From Sodalis sp. dw_96 (lineage in GTDB: Bacteria > Pseudomonadota > Gammaproteobacteria > Enterobacterales > Enterobacteriaceae): a DNA stretch of 64,000 nt. The first letter of the stretch is position 1. Each line of letters opens with the position of its first letter. The notes under the pieces are model-generated. The model was not told the origin of the DNA, did no database searches, and saw nothing but the letters and a program-made list of their open reading frames with translations. The translations under genes and the position numbers were made by a program. The stretch spans positions 1 to 64,000 of the forward strand of contig NZ_JAAVUT010000015.1 in assembly GCF_018449575.1 (NCBI RefSeq), given 5' to 3'. This document shows positions 28,643 to 37,303 of the stretch, piece after piece.

Positions 28643-29590
28643 ATGATACTCGTGACAGGATCCCAAGGTCTCATTGGCCAATGCTTGCTTCGCTACCTGC
28701 GCAAAGCCGGTATTACCACACATGAATTTGATATTCGACGAAATCGACAGGAGGATTTTAGATGTGCCGATGCTCTCCGACATGCGCTGCACGGTATAGA
28801 AGGCATTGTGCACTTAGCCGCGGTCTCTCGGGTTGTATGGGCGGAAAAACACCCTGAATTAGCTTATTCGGTGAATGTCGCTAGCTTAAGGACATTGTTG
28901 GAGGTGGTCGCCGATAAAGAGAAAAAGCCGTGGATCATATTTGCCAGCAGCAGAGAAGTATACGGAAATTCAACTGAATCGTCAGTCCATGAGGATGCTC
29001 CGCTTCTGCCGCTAAATGCCTATGCAAATATGAAAGTCCAGGGGGAACGTCTGATCCATGACGCGGTTTCCTCAAGGATCCGGGCCAATATCTGCAGGTT
29101 TTCCAATGTATATGGAGCCATTTCAGATCATGCTGACCGCGTTGCGGAGGCATTTGCCAGAACCGCAGCTTTCGGCGGAGTGCTTAGGGTGGACGGCGGG
29201 GAAAACACGTTTGACTTTACCCATGTTTCCGATGTGGCGGAAGGGCTCTTTCGTTTAGTACAAGCAACGGGGAAGAAAGAGCTTTTGCCTCCCGTTCATT
29301 TCGTCTCGGGTCAGGGCGTTACGCTAAATGAGCTGGCCCGCCTCGCGGTATCCCTGGCCGTCGACGGAATCAAGATTGGCATCCATGATGCACCGCCTCG
29401 CGCGTTCGACGTTTCCAGATTTGTTGGAAATCCGCATCGCGCGAAAGAGTTATTAGGCTGGGAAGCGAAAACTTCTTTACCCCTAGGATTCGGCGAATTG
29501 ATCTCGCTATTCCGACGCGCTGATGAATCGACCTCATTCCCTCCATGGCTTGGCCTATTGGAGAGTAACTTACCAGCACAAAACCGTTAG
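28643..29590 (+). CDS. NAD-dependent epimerase/dehydratase family protein
   Basis: An extended short-chain dehydrogenase, 315 residues, probably acting on a nucleotide sugar. The ATG at 28643 follows AAGGAAGG and starts MILVTGSQGLIGQCLLRYL, the Rossmann motif TGxxGxxG. Other features are VHLAAVSRV, FASSREVYG and the catalytic Y-x-x-x-K in NAYANMKVQGE. Later FSNVYG, FTHVSDVAEG and the C-terminal ELLGWEAKTSLPLGF are typical of GalE-like enzymes. The frame extending upstream to 28580 lacks a ribosome site. It is the last gene of the accessory island; the exact substrate cannot be told. Confidence 0.9.
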   Translation: MILVTGSQGLIGQCLLRYLRKAGITTHEFDIRRNRQEDFRCADALRHALHGIEGIVHLAAVSRVVWAEKHPELAYSVNVASLRTLLEVVADKEKKPWIIFASSREVYGNSTESSVHEDAPLLPLNAYANMKVQGERLIHDAVSSRIRANICRFSNVYGAISDHADRVAEAFARTAAFGGVLRVDGGENTFDFTHVSDVAEGLFRLVQATGKKELLPPVHFVSGQGVTLNELARLAVSLAVDGIKIGIHDAPPRAFDVSRFVGNPHRAKELLGWEAKTSLPLGFGELISLFRRADESTSFPPWLGLLESNLPAQNR

Positions 29591-29678
29591 AACAAAAACG
29601 CTTAAGATGGCAGGGAGTGTGCCATGCTCGACGCAATCGAATAAGAGTAGTGATGGCACCCGCCATTTTCCCACAAAA

Positions 29679-29698
29679 GGCGCTGAATTATCAGCGCC
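29679..29698 (-). terminator. Probable terminator between pgm and the epimerase
   Basis: A perfect 8-bp stem (GGCGCTGA/TCAGCGCC) with a four-base loop is followed on the minus strand by TTTTG, so it can end pgm transcription. It is convergent with the epimerase. Beyond it, at about 29709-29760, lies a short stretch (CCCGGCCGGGACAAC...AACACACCGTGAG) that may be a worn piece of the palindromic element seen at 12.2 and 43.4 kb. Confidence 0.5.
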
Positions 29699-29794
29699 AG
29701 AACCATCTCAGACAACGTTCCCGGCCGGGACAACCCGCTCGCCAACACACCGTGAGCCACCAATGAAGGCTTGCTCCACGGCAACGGCTAGGGG

Positions 29795-31438
29795 TTATTT
29801 CGCCCCCGCCAGCACGTCGCTGACGATATCCACCGCTTCTTTTTCAATTTGTTCACGGTGCTTAGGGCCTAGGAAACTTTCGCAATAAATCTTATAGGCT
29901 TCCTCGGTACCGGAAGGACGGGCGGCAAACCAGCCGTTGGCGGTCATCACTTTCAGGCCGCCGATGGAGGCGCCGTTACCCGGGGCGGTGGTTAACCGGT
30001 CGGTGATGGGATCCCCCGCCAGCATGCTGGCGCTGACTTGATCCGGCGACAGCTTGGACAGAATGGCCTTCTGGGCATGGGTGGCCGGAGCCTGGATACG
30101 ATTGTAGCTGGGCGCGCCGAAGCGCTGCGCCAGTTCATCATAGTGCTGCTGCGGATTCTTGCCGGTTACCGCGGTGATTTCCGCCGCCAGCAGGCACATG
30201 ATGATACCGTCTTTATCGGTGGACCACGGGCGGCCGTCAAACCGCAGGAACGAGGCACCGGCGCTCTCTTCGCCGCCGAAACCCAGGCCGCCGTCAAACA
30301 GGCCGTCCACAAACCACTTGAAGCCCACCGGCACTTCCACCAGTTTGCGGCCCAGGGATTCCACCACCCGGTCGATCATCCCGCTGGATACCAGCGTTTT
30401 ACCCACCGCCACCTCGGCGCCCCACTGCGGGCGATGCTGGAACAGGTAATCAATGGATACCGCCAGGAAATGGTTCGGGTTCATCAAACCGGCGGGAGTG
30501 ACAATGCCGTGACGGTCATAATCGGGATCGTTGGCCAGCGCCAAATCGAACTTGTCCCGCAGGGACAGTAAACCTGTCATGGCCCACTGGGACGAGCAGT
30601 CCATGCGGATGATGCCGTCATGATCCAGGTACATGAACCGGAACGTCTGGTCTATTTCTTCATTTACCAGCGTTAAATCCAGATTATAGTACTCGGCGAT
30701 ACGCTGCCAGTAGGCAATGCCCGAGCCCCCCAGGGGATCGACGCCCAGTTTGAGGCCGGCGCCCTGAATGGCCGCCATATCCACCACCTCGGCCAGTCCT
30801 TCCACATAAGCCTGCACCAGGTCCTGCCCGTGGACATGACCGCTGTTCCAGGCCGCGTCGAGGGATTGACGCCGTACGCCACGCAATTCGTCCGCCAGCA
30901 GCGCATTGGCGCGCTCTTCAATCACTTTGGTCAGATTGGTGTCGGCCGGACCGCCGTTGGGCGGATTATATTTGATGCCGCCGTCTTCCGGCGGATTGTG
31001 CGAAGGCGTAATCACGATGCCGTCCGCCTGCGGACCGCCGCGGCGATTATGGACCAGGATGGCGTTGGACACCGCGGGAGTCGGGGTAAAACCGTTATCC
31101 TGCTGGACTATCACGTCCACGCCATTGGCGCTCAGTACTTCCAGCACGGAAATAAAGGCCGGTTCTGACAGGGCGTGGGTATCTTTACCGACATAACAAG
31201 GCCCGGTAACCCCCTGCTTGCGGCGTTCTTCGGCAATCGCCTGGCTGATGGCCAGGATATGGGCTTCATTAAAACTGTGGCGTCCCGCGCTGCCGCGATG
31301 GCCTGACGTACCGAATTTCACCGCATGTGCGGCATTACCTGGCTCGGGGCGCAATACATAATATTGCGAGGTTAACTGCGCCACGTTAATCAAATCACTT
31401 TGCCGGGCGGGTTGTCCGGCACGGGGGCTATTAGCCAT
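29795..31438 (-). CDS. pgm: Phosphoglucomutase (alpha-D-glucose phosphate-specific)
   Basis: Interconverts glucose 1-phosphate and glucose 6-phosphate, linking glycolysis with glycogen and envelope sugar synthesis. The start at 31438 gives [21 protein letters not shown] and 547 residues (E. coli 546). The frame further upstream (to 31462) has no homology. The active-site serine loop is in [12 protein letters not shown]. The metal loop is NDPDYDRHG, the sugar-binding loop GEESAGAS and the phosphate-binding loop RPSGTE. It lies 27 bases after seqA, as in E. coli. Confidence 0.97.
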   Translation of the reverse strand: MANSPRAGQPARQSDLINVAQLTSQYYVLRPEPGNAAHAVKFGTSGHRGSAGRHSFNEAHILAISQAIAEERRKQGVTGPCYVGKDTHALSEPAFISVLEVLSANGVDVIVQQDNGFTPTPAVSNAILVHNRRGGPQADGIVITPSHNPPEDGGIKYNPPNGGPADTNLTKVIEERANALLADELRGVRRQSLDAAWNSGHVHGQDLVQAYVEGLAEVVDMAAIQGAGLKLGVDPLGGSGIAYWQRIAEYYNLDLTLVNEEIDQTFRFMYLDHDGIIRMDCSSQWAMTGLLSLRDKFDLALANDPDYDRHGIVTPAGLMNPNHFLAVSIDYLFQHRPQWGAEVAVGKTLVSSGMIDRVVESLGRKLVEVPVGFKWFVDGLFDGGLGFGGEESAGASFLRFDGRPWSTDKDGIIMCLLAAEITAVTGKNPQQHYDELAQRFGAPSYNRIQAPATHAQKAILSKLSPDQVSASMLAGDPITDRLTTAPGNGASIGGLKVMTANGWFAARPSGTEEAYKIYCESFLGPKHREQIEKEAVDIVSDVLAGAK

Positions 31439-31465
31439 CGGTGCTTCTCCATTGGCTGTCATTTA

Positions 31466-31993
31466 TCAAATGGTGCCGCAGACTTTATCTGTCAGTTCCA
31501 CCGGGAACTGCATAGCCAGCATAATGTGTTCTACCATACCCCGTTTACGGCCGGTGTTGGTATTGGTAATAACCCAGTAGGGCGTTCCCGGCACCTGCTT
31601 AGGTTTAGTATGGCTGCCGTTTTGCAATAATGTATGCTCATCGCCGGCAAAATAGGTCCGGGTACGGCCGCGCAACACATCCGCCGCGTCGGCGAAATCG
31701 GTGGGCGACAAGGAATAAAGGGTGGACAGCACCAGCGTGAAGCGGTCTACCGCCTTGCGTTGTTCAGCATAGACGTCCGAGAGCAATAATTCACGCATCG
31801 CCCGCACGCGATCGCGGGCCGGCGCGGGCGCGTCGGTTTTTACCGGCGTGTCGGATGCCGAACGGGCGGGCTCATTGGCCGACGGGGTGAATTTCAGCAT
31901 TCGGCGCAGGATGTCCGAGGCGCTTTCGCCGATATGCTGGGTGTGGCTGGCGATAAAACGGTAGAGGTCTTCGTCGAGTTCGATTGTTTTCAT
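31466..31993 (-). CDS. seqA: Replication initiation negative regulator SeqA
   Basis: Binds hemimethylated GATC sites and sequesters oriC after initiation. The chosen ATG at 31993 gives MKTIELDEDLYRFIASHTQH and 175 residues (E. coli 181). The frame to 32086 adds 31 unrelated residues. The N-terminal multimerisation domain ends near residue 35 (ESASDILRRML). A variable linker follows, and the C-terminal DNA-binding domain has GTPYWVITNTNTGRKR and ends DKVCGTI. It is coupled to pgm. Confidence 0.96.
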   Translation of the reverse strand: MKTIELDEDLYRFIASHTQHIGESASDILRRMLKFTPSANEPARSASDTPVKTDAPAPARDRVRAMRELLLSDVYAEQRKAVDRFTLVLSTLYSLSPTDFADAADVLRGRTRTYFAGDEHTLLQNGSHTKPKQVPGTPYWVITNTNTGRKRGMVEHIMLAMQFPVELTDKVCGTI

Positions 31994-32184
31994 CTTTATC
32001 CGGGGGCTTTCTTCTCTTAAATCAATCAACAGGATTATACAAGTTAAACCGGCCCCGCGAACAGCGTTAGTATCCGGCTTCGGCACAAAGTCGGAATTTC
32101 ACCCGACGGCGGACACCTTTTGCGGCGCGGGCAGCAATATCTCATGATACGCTAGATGTCTTTGCTGTCGCCACGAGGATGGGG

Positions 32185-32964
32185 ATGAAATTACATTATC
32201 GTTTACAACCGGCCCGGCAACCGGGAAATACCCTGCCGGTGGTATTGCTGCACGGACTGTTCGGCAGTCTGGATAATCTCGGCGTACTGGCGCGCCCTCT
32301 GGGAGAGCGTCATACCACCCTGCAAATCGATCTGCGCAATCACGGCCTTTCCCCCCATGACGACGATGCCGGTTATGAGGCCATGAGCGGGGATGTGGTG
32401 GCCTTGCTCGATGAATTGCAACTGGGAAAATGCATCCTTATCGGCCACTCCATGGGGGGTAAGGTGGCCATGGCGCTGACGGCGCTGATGCCGGATCGCA
32501 TTGCCGCCCTGGTGGTTATCGATATCGCGCCAGTGGCCTATCCCACCCGCCATCACGATGCGGTATTCGCCGGGCTCAGGCGGGTGGCGGCGGCGGGAGT
32601 GACGCAGCGCGCCGACGCGGCGCAGCTGATGGAACAGGATATCGACGATAAGGATACTGTTCAGTTCTTGTTAAAATCCTTTTCCCGCGGCGAATGGCGT
32701 TTCAACCTCAAGGCATTATGGGAAAACTATCCGGCGCTTATCGGCTGGCATGAGATACCGCCCTGGAACGGACCGGTATTATTTATCCGCGGCGGGCTTT
32801 CTCCCTACGTGAACGACGGCTACGGCGAGGCCATCCGGCGGCAGTTCCCCAGGGCCCGGGCCCATGTGGTGGCCGGCGCGGGCCACTGGGTGCATGCCCA
32901 AAAACCTGAAGCGGTACTGCGCGCCGTTGTGCGATTCCTGGCGGATTCACTGGCGGAGAGCTGA
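32185..32964 (+). CDS. ybfF: Alpha/beta hydrolase, YbfF esterase
   Basis: A 259-residue alpha/beta hydrolase matching E. coli YbfF, an esterase that acts in vitro on acyl-CoA and similar esters. The nucleophile is in GHSMGGK, the oxyanion region is LLHGLFGSLDNLGVLAR, and the catalytic histidine is in GAGHWVHAQKP near the end. The ATG at 32185 has GAGG at a suitable distance; an ATG at 32179 overlaps that site. It is divergent from seqA, as in E. coli. Confidence 0.94.
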   Translation: MKLHYRLQPARQPGNTLPVVLLHGLFGSLDNLGVLARPLGERHTTLQIDLRNHGLSPHDDDAGYEAMSGDVVALLDELQLGKCILIGHSMGGKVAMALTALMPDRIAALVVIDIAPVAYPTRHHDAVFAGLRRVAAAGVTQRADAAQLMEQDIDDKDTVQFLLKSFSRGEWRFNLKALWENYPALIGWHEIPPWNGPVLFIRGGLSPYVNDGYGEAIRRQFPRARAHVVAGAGHWVHAQKPEAVLRAVVRFLADSLAES

Positions 32965-33175
32965 CCGCGCAGGCCCGGTTTATTCATCGGCCTTCTTTAT
33001 CGGCCGGTGTTAATCATTGTCGTTTATCGTCGCGGTGGGGTAAGATGGCGCACTATGTTTACCGGCATCATCAACGCGCGGAAAAGTCATGTTCAAGCAC
33101 GGCGCCTGAAGATGAAAGGCTTTACCGGCAAGAACTTACCCGCCCGCTTTCGGATGCGCAATCCCTTCACGACTT

Positions 33176-33475
33176 ATGGCAAAAGAACAAACGGACCGCA
33201 CTACCCTGGATTTGTTTATCGATGAAAAACGTCCGGGGCGACCGAAAACCAACCCGCTTTCCCGCGATGAACAATTGCGAATCAATAAGCGCAATCAATT
33301 ACGCCGGGACAAGGTGCGGGGCCTGCGCCGGGTTGAGTTAAAAATCAATGCGCAAGCGGTGGATGCATTAAATGAACTGGCCTTTCAGCACACCCTTTCC
33401 CGCAGCGAGCTGATTGAACAGATTTTACTGGCCGAGCTGGAACGGCATAGGGGCACCCCCGGCAAGGAAAATTGA
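33176..33475 (+). CDS. ybfE: YbfE, LexA-regulated protein family
   Basis: A 99-residue basic protein starting MAKEQTDRTTLDLFIDEKRPG, nearly identical at the N-terminus to E. coli YbfE. The second half looks like a ribbon-helix-helix-type fold (VELKINAQAVDALNELA...SRSELIEQIL). E. coli ybfE is in the LexA regulon; I found no convincing CTG-N10-CAG box in the 210 bases upstream, so SOS control here is not supported. The function is unknown. Confidence 0.93.
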   Translation: MAKEQTDRTTLDLFIDEKRPGRPKTNPLSRDEQLRINKRNQLRRDKVRGLRRVELKINAQAVDALNELAFQHTLSRSELIEQILLAELERHRGTPGKEN

Positions 33476-33644
33476 GGCCGGGCACGCCGTTCCGGGCCGT
33501 AAAAGACCGGCTTTTGCAATAAAACTCCGGTGGAACGAGTTTCTCGCGCGTTGAGTGTCTGCTATTATTGCACGATTATTTCCCGAAAAGCCGGTCGATC
33601 GTCTGGTAAACCATATCCTTAATATTTAAGAGGTTTTCAAATTC

Positions 33645-34160
33645 ATGGCAAGCGTAGGCATTTTTTTTGGCAGTGACACCGGCAATACCGAAAATATTGC
33701 CAAGATGATCCAAAAGCAGCTGGGCGCCGATGTTGCCGAAGTGCATGACATTGCCAAAAGCAGCAAAGAAGACCTGGAGCAGTTCTCCATCCTGCTGCTG
33801 GGCATCCCCACCTGGTACTACGGGGAAGCGCAATGTGACTGGGACGATTTTTTCCCCACATTGGAAGATATTGATTTCGCCGGAAAACAAGTGGCGTTGT
33901 TCGGTTGCGGCGATCAGGAAGACTACGCCGAATATTTTTGTGATGCCATGGGCACCATCCGCGACATCATCGAACCCCATGGCGCGGCCATCGTGGGCCA
34001 TTGGCCTACCGCCGGCTACCATTTTGAAGCCTCTAAGGGTCTGGCGGACGACAAACATTTCATCGGTTTGGCCATAGACGAAGATCGCCAACCCGAACTC
34101 ACCAACGAACGCGTCGACGCCTGGGTCAAACAAATCAGCGCCGAACTGAAGCTCGATTGA
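33645..34160 (+). CDS. fldA: Flavodoxin 1
   Basis: Long-chain flavodoxin, an FMN electron carrier needed for radical SAM enzymes, pyruvate-formate lyase activation and methionine synthase. It has 171 residues (E. coli 176). The FMN phosphate loop is GSDTGNTENIA; isoalloxazine-contacting segments are GIPTWYYGEAQCDWDDF and FGCGDQEDYAEYFCDAMG. AAGAGG lies upstream of the ATG. It lies before fur, the order conserved in Enterobacterales. Confidence 0.97.
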   Translation: MASVGIFFGSDTGNTENIAKMIQKQLGADVAEVHDIAKSSKEDLEQFSILLLGIPTWYYGEAQCDWDDFFPTLEDIDFAGKQVALFGCGDQEDYAEYFCDAMGTIRDIIEPHGAAIVGHWPTAGYHFEASKGLADDKHFIGLAIDEDRQPELTNERVDAWVKQISAELKLD

Positions 34161-34492
34161 CTGGCGGCTGGGTTGCGCCCGATCAAACCCGCGCCGTCGA
34201 TGGCATTGACGGCCGGTTGAACCTGTTGATATATAATTCCTTTCAAATCGATAGATACAAGTTTTTAACTTTTATCCACAAAGCAGTACAATAGCCAGGC
34301 GGTTATACCGGTTTTACAGAAATGTTATAAAAACATGCCCCGCCCTAAACGGGCTATCATTGTAAAAAGCCGCGGTTTTCATTTTACACAGGCAGTCCTA
34401 TAATGAGACGGCGTCACATTTTTCAGGCCGACCGTTGTTATAGGCTACATTAGCCTACAATCAGATTATCAAAGTAACAGGACTAAACCCGC
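34161..34492 (+). other. fldA-fur gap, fur leader
   Basis: 332 bases with no firm gene. It should contain the fur promoter. E. coli carries a short translated leader (uof) coupled to fur; here a 16-codon frame starts at 34403 but ends about 40 bases before fur, so I do not call it. I see no good Fur box. A GC hairpin (GCCCTAAACGGGC) near 34345 may end the fldA message. Confidence 0.5.
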
Positions 34493-34969
34493 ATGACTGA
34501 CAATAATATTGCATTGAAGAAGGCCGGCCTGAAAGTCACACTTCCCAGACTTAAAATTCTGGAAGTGCTGCAAGATCCGGAATGCCATCACGTCAGTGCG
34601 GAGGATCTCTACAAAAAACTGATCGATATGGGAGAAGAGATCGGTTTAGCCACCGTTTATCGCGTACTGAATCAGTTCGATGACGCCGGGATCGTCACCC
34701 GCCATAATTTTGAAGGCGGTAAATCCGTTTTTGAACTGACGCAGCAGTACCATCACGATCATCTGATTTGCCTCGATTGCGGCAAGGTCATTGAGTTTCG
34801 TGATGAGTTTATCGAAGCGCGTCAACGGGATATCGCTAAAAAACACAACATTAAACTCACTAATCACAGTTTGTATCTTTACGGTCATTGTGAAGTGGGC
34901 AATTGTCGTGAAGACGAGACCCTGCACGATCATGATGTTGACGAAGCAGTGCACACTCTTAAAGAGTGA
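34493..34969 (+). CDS. fur: Ferric uptake regulator Fur
   Basis: Fe(II)-dependent repressor of iron uptake genes, dimeric. It has 158 residues (E. coli 148), the extra residues at the acidic, His-rich C-terminus (DETLHDHDVDEAVH). The winged helix begins MTDNNIALKKAGLKVTLPRL. Regulatory metal ligands are in HHDHLICLDCGKV, and the CEVGNC motif is near the end. Followed by a hairpin terminator. Confidence 0.98.
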   Translation: MTDNNIALKKAGLKVTLPRLKILEVLQDPECHHVSAEDLYKKLIDMGEEIGLATVYRVLNQFDDAGIVTRHNFEGGKSVFELTQQYHHDHLICLDCGKVIEFRDEFIEARQRDIAKKHNIKLTNHSLYLYGHCEVGNCREDETLHDHDVDEAVHTLKE

Positions 34970-34999
34970 CGCTTAATATAGGTCATCGTCTGAATGTTG

Positions 35000-35026
35000 A
35001 AAACCACTGCTGAACCGGGTGGTTTT
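35000..35026 (+). terminator. fur terminator
   Basis: The stem AAAACCAC/GTGGTTTT encloses an 11-base loop and ends in TTTT. It lies 30 bases after the fur stop. Confidence 0.65.
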
Positions 35027-35251
35027 AGCTATTTGTCAAAGTACCGATGGTACTTCAACTTTTGCCGTTTCATTTCATATCCCCGCCTTATCCTAAAACT
35101 TCACAAGTTAAAATATTTTATGAATTTTTAAAAAATCTATATACCCTTCACAGCTTGATCACGCTGTAAAAATGCCTAAAAATCAGGGATTCCTTTATAT
35201 TAATTGATGTTATCCGCTGTATATAAAGGAATTTATAAAAAATAGACCCCT

Positions 35252-35277
35252 TGATGATTTTTTGCAAAACCATCATG
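35252..35277. promoter_or_regulatory. Candidate operator upstream of alsR
   Basis: A palindrome centred on TTTTGCAAAA (35260-35269) is flanked by GATGAT and ATCATG. RpiR family proteins bind inverted repeats near their own promoters; this one is about 130 bases before alsR. Assignment is tentative. Confidence 0.3.
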
Positions 35278-35407
35278 GAAACTCATCATTGTGTTCACAA
35301 AAAAGCATAACTTTATAAAACTATATAAAACGTGAAGTATGCTGCATATTTGTTATGCTCCCTATGTTGATATGATGCCGTCAGTAGAGATAACCAGAGA
35401 TCTGAAA

Positions 35408-36295
35408 ATGATTGAATCGGAACTGAACGGCGCCATACCGCGAGGAATCGGCATTGCGCCCTATCTCCGGATCAAACAGGAAGGGATGACCGAGAATGAA
35501 AGCAGAATTGTGGAGTGGTTTTTAACACCGGGCAATCTCAGCCATGTTTCCGGCATCAAAGAGGTGGCGCAAAGCCTCGGCATGTCGGAAGCCATGATTG
35601 TCAAGGTCTCTAAAATTCTGGGTTTCAGCGGCTTCAGACAGCTGCGTAGTGCGATTGTCGAATATTTTGACCATGCGGATCATGATATTACCGCCGAACT
35701 GTCGCCGGATGACAGTCCGGCGGATTTGGTCAATAAAGTGTTCAACCTTACGGTGCGCACCATTGTCGAAGGCCAGGCCATTGTGGATGCGGAGGTGATC
35801 CAGCAAGCCGCACGCTGTTTTTTCACTGCCCGTCAGCGCGAACTGTACGGCGTCGGCGGTTCGAATTCCATTTGTACCGACGTTCAGCACAAGTTTCTGA
35901 AAATCGGCATACGCTGCAGCGCATACCATGATGCCCATCTGATGATGATGTCGGCATCCCTGCTGCAGCCCGGCGATGCGGCGCTGGTAGTCTCCCATTC
36001 AGGGCGCACCACCGATCTCAAACGGGTGGTGGCGATTGCCAAGGACAATGGGGCAAAAATCATTTGCATTACCCACAGCAGCAATTCGCCCATTGCGCGG
36101 CTGGCGGACTTTACTATTTGTTCACCGGCGCCGGAAACGCCGCTGCTAGGCAGGAACGCCTCGGCCCGTATTCTGCAATTGACGCTGCTGGATGCGTTTT
36201 TTGTTTCGGTGGCCAGACAGGACATTGATTTAGCGAATAAAAATTTGGAAAAAACCAGTGCGATTACCCAGTACCTGAAGCGTGATTATAAATAA
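35408..36295 (+). CDS. alsR: RpiR/AlsR transcriptional repressor of the allose operon
   Basis: A 295-residue RpiR family regulator (E. coli RpiR/AlsR about 296). The N-terminal helix-turn-helix domain has GIGIAPYLRIKQEGMTENESRIVEWFL and SEAMIVKVSKILGFSGFRQLR. The C-terminal SIS sugar-phosphate domain has YGVGGSN, VSHSGRTTDLKRVV and PETPLLGRNASARILQLTLLDAFFVSVA, very close to E. coli AlsR. The start is chosen by alignment (MIESELNGAIPRGIG). It lies directly before alsB on the same strand. It probably represses alsBACEK in the absence of allose (or ribose) phosphate. Confidence 0.93.
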   Translation: MIESELNGAIPRGIGIAPYLRIKQEGMTENESRIVEWFLTPGNLSHVSGIKEVAQSLGMSEAMIVKVSKILGFSGFRQLRSAIVEYFDHADHDITAELSPDDSPADLVNKVFNLTVRTIVEGQAIVDAEVIQQAARCFFTARQRELYGVGGSNSICTDVQHKFLKIGIRCSAYHDAHLMMMSASLLQPGDAALVVSHSGRTTDLKRVVAIAKDNGAKIICITHSSNSPIARLADFTICSPAPETPLLGRNASARILQLTLLDAFFVSVARQDIDLANKNLEKTSAITQYLKRDYK

Positions 36296-36314
36296 TTCTC
36301 TCTTGGAGATAAAA

Positions 36315-37253
36315 ATGAATAAATTCATCAAACTTGTCGGCAGTGCGGCTTGCGGATTGATGTTATCCACCGTGGCGGCCCGGGCGGCGGCCGATTACGC
36401 CGTCGTATTAAAAACCTTATCCAATCCCTATTGGGTCGAAATGAAGCAAGGCGTTGAACAAAAAGCCAAGGAACTCGGCGTTACCGTCGATATTTTCGCC
36501 TCGCCCTCCGAAGGGGATTTTCAATCGCAATTACAGCTGTTCGAGGATTTAACCAATAAAAATTATAAAGGCATCGCCTTTGCGCCTTTATCGTCGGTAA
36601 ACCTGGTCATCCCGGTGGCCAAAGCCTATCAGCAGGGCATCCACCTGGTGAATCTCGATGAAAAAATCGATATGGACAGCCTGACCAAGGCTAAAGGGAA
36701 CGTTGAAGCCTTTATTACCACCGATAACGTTACCGTAGGCGCCTCCGCGGCCAAATACATTATCGACAAACTGGGCAAGAACGGCGGCGATGTGGCCATT
36801 ATTGAAGGCAAGGCCGGCAATGCTTCCGGTGAATCGCGCCGCGTCGGCGCCACCCAGGCGTTTAAGGCCGCCGGTAATATCAAATTGGTTGCCAGCCAGC
36901 CGGCGGATTGGGATCGCATCAAGGCGCTGGATGTGGCCACCAACGTTTTACAGCGCAATCCCACGCTAAAAGCGTTTTATTGCGCCAACGATACCATGGC
37001 GATGGGAGTGGCGCAGGCGGTGGCAAATGCCGGACAAACCGGGCATATCCTGGTGGTGGGTACCGACGGCGTGCCGGAAGCGCGTAAAATGGTATCCGAT
37101 GGTTTGATGACCGCTACCGTGGCGCAAAACCCTGCGGTTATCGGCGCCAACGGCCTGGTCATTCTGGTGGACTCGGTTAAATCGGGTAAGCTCATAGCAC
37201 TGAACGCCCAACCGAAAATCGTCACCGTGGATTCAATTTTGGTGACTAAATAA
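36315..37253 (+). CDS. alsB: D-allose ABC transporter periplasmic binding protein
   Basis: Periplasmic sugar-binding protein, 312 residues (E. coli AlsB 311). GGAG precedes the ATG. A signal peptide (MNKFIKLVGSAACGLMLSTV, cleavage near residue 24) leads to DYAVVLKTLSNPYWVEMKQG. Features shared with AlsB include VDIFASPSEGDFQSQLQLFEDL and FAPLSSVNLV. It starts 19 bases after alsR. Confidence 0.95.
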   Translation: MNKFIKLVGSAACGLMLSTVAARAAADYAVVLKTLSNPYWVEMKQGVEQKAKELGVTVDIFASPSEGDFQSQLQLFEDLTNKNYKGIAFAPLSSVNLVIPVAKAYQQGIHLVNLDEKIDMDSLTKAKGNVEAFITTDNVTVGASAAKYIIDKLGKNGGDVAIIEGKAGNASGESRRVGATQAFKAAGNIKLVASQPADWDRIKALDVATNVLQRNPTLKAFYCANDTMAMGVAQAVANAGQTGHILVVGTDGVPEARKMVSDGLMTATVAQNPAVIGANGLVILVDSVKSGKLIALNAQPKIVTVDSILVTK

Positions 37254-37303
37254 CCCCCATAAACAGCGAATAAATCTGCATAGTCTTGATGCCGGAGAGT
37301 GAT

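Larger units (their letters stand above)
34970..35407. other. fur-alsR gap
   Basis: 438 AT-rich bases holding the fur terminator and presumably the alsR promoter. An inverted-repeat candidate operator is listed separately. In-frame ATGs upstream of 35408 (35339, 35372, 35375) exist, but they would add residues absent from E. coli AlsR. Confidence 0.5.

Noticed and set aside
33001-33175. LexA box upstream of ybfE
   Set aside because: Expected from E. coli, but no CTG-N10-CAG match of useful quality could be found.
34403-34453. 16-codon frame as a uof-like fur leader peptide
   Set aside because: It ends about 40 bases before fur and has no good ribosome site, so the coupling known for uof would not work.
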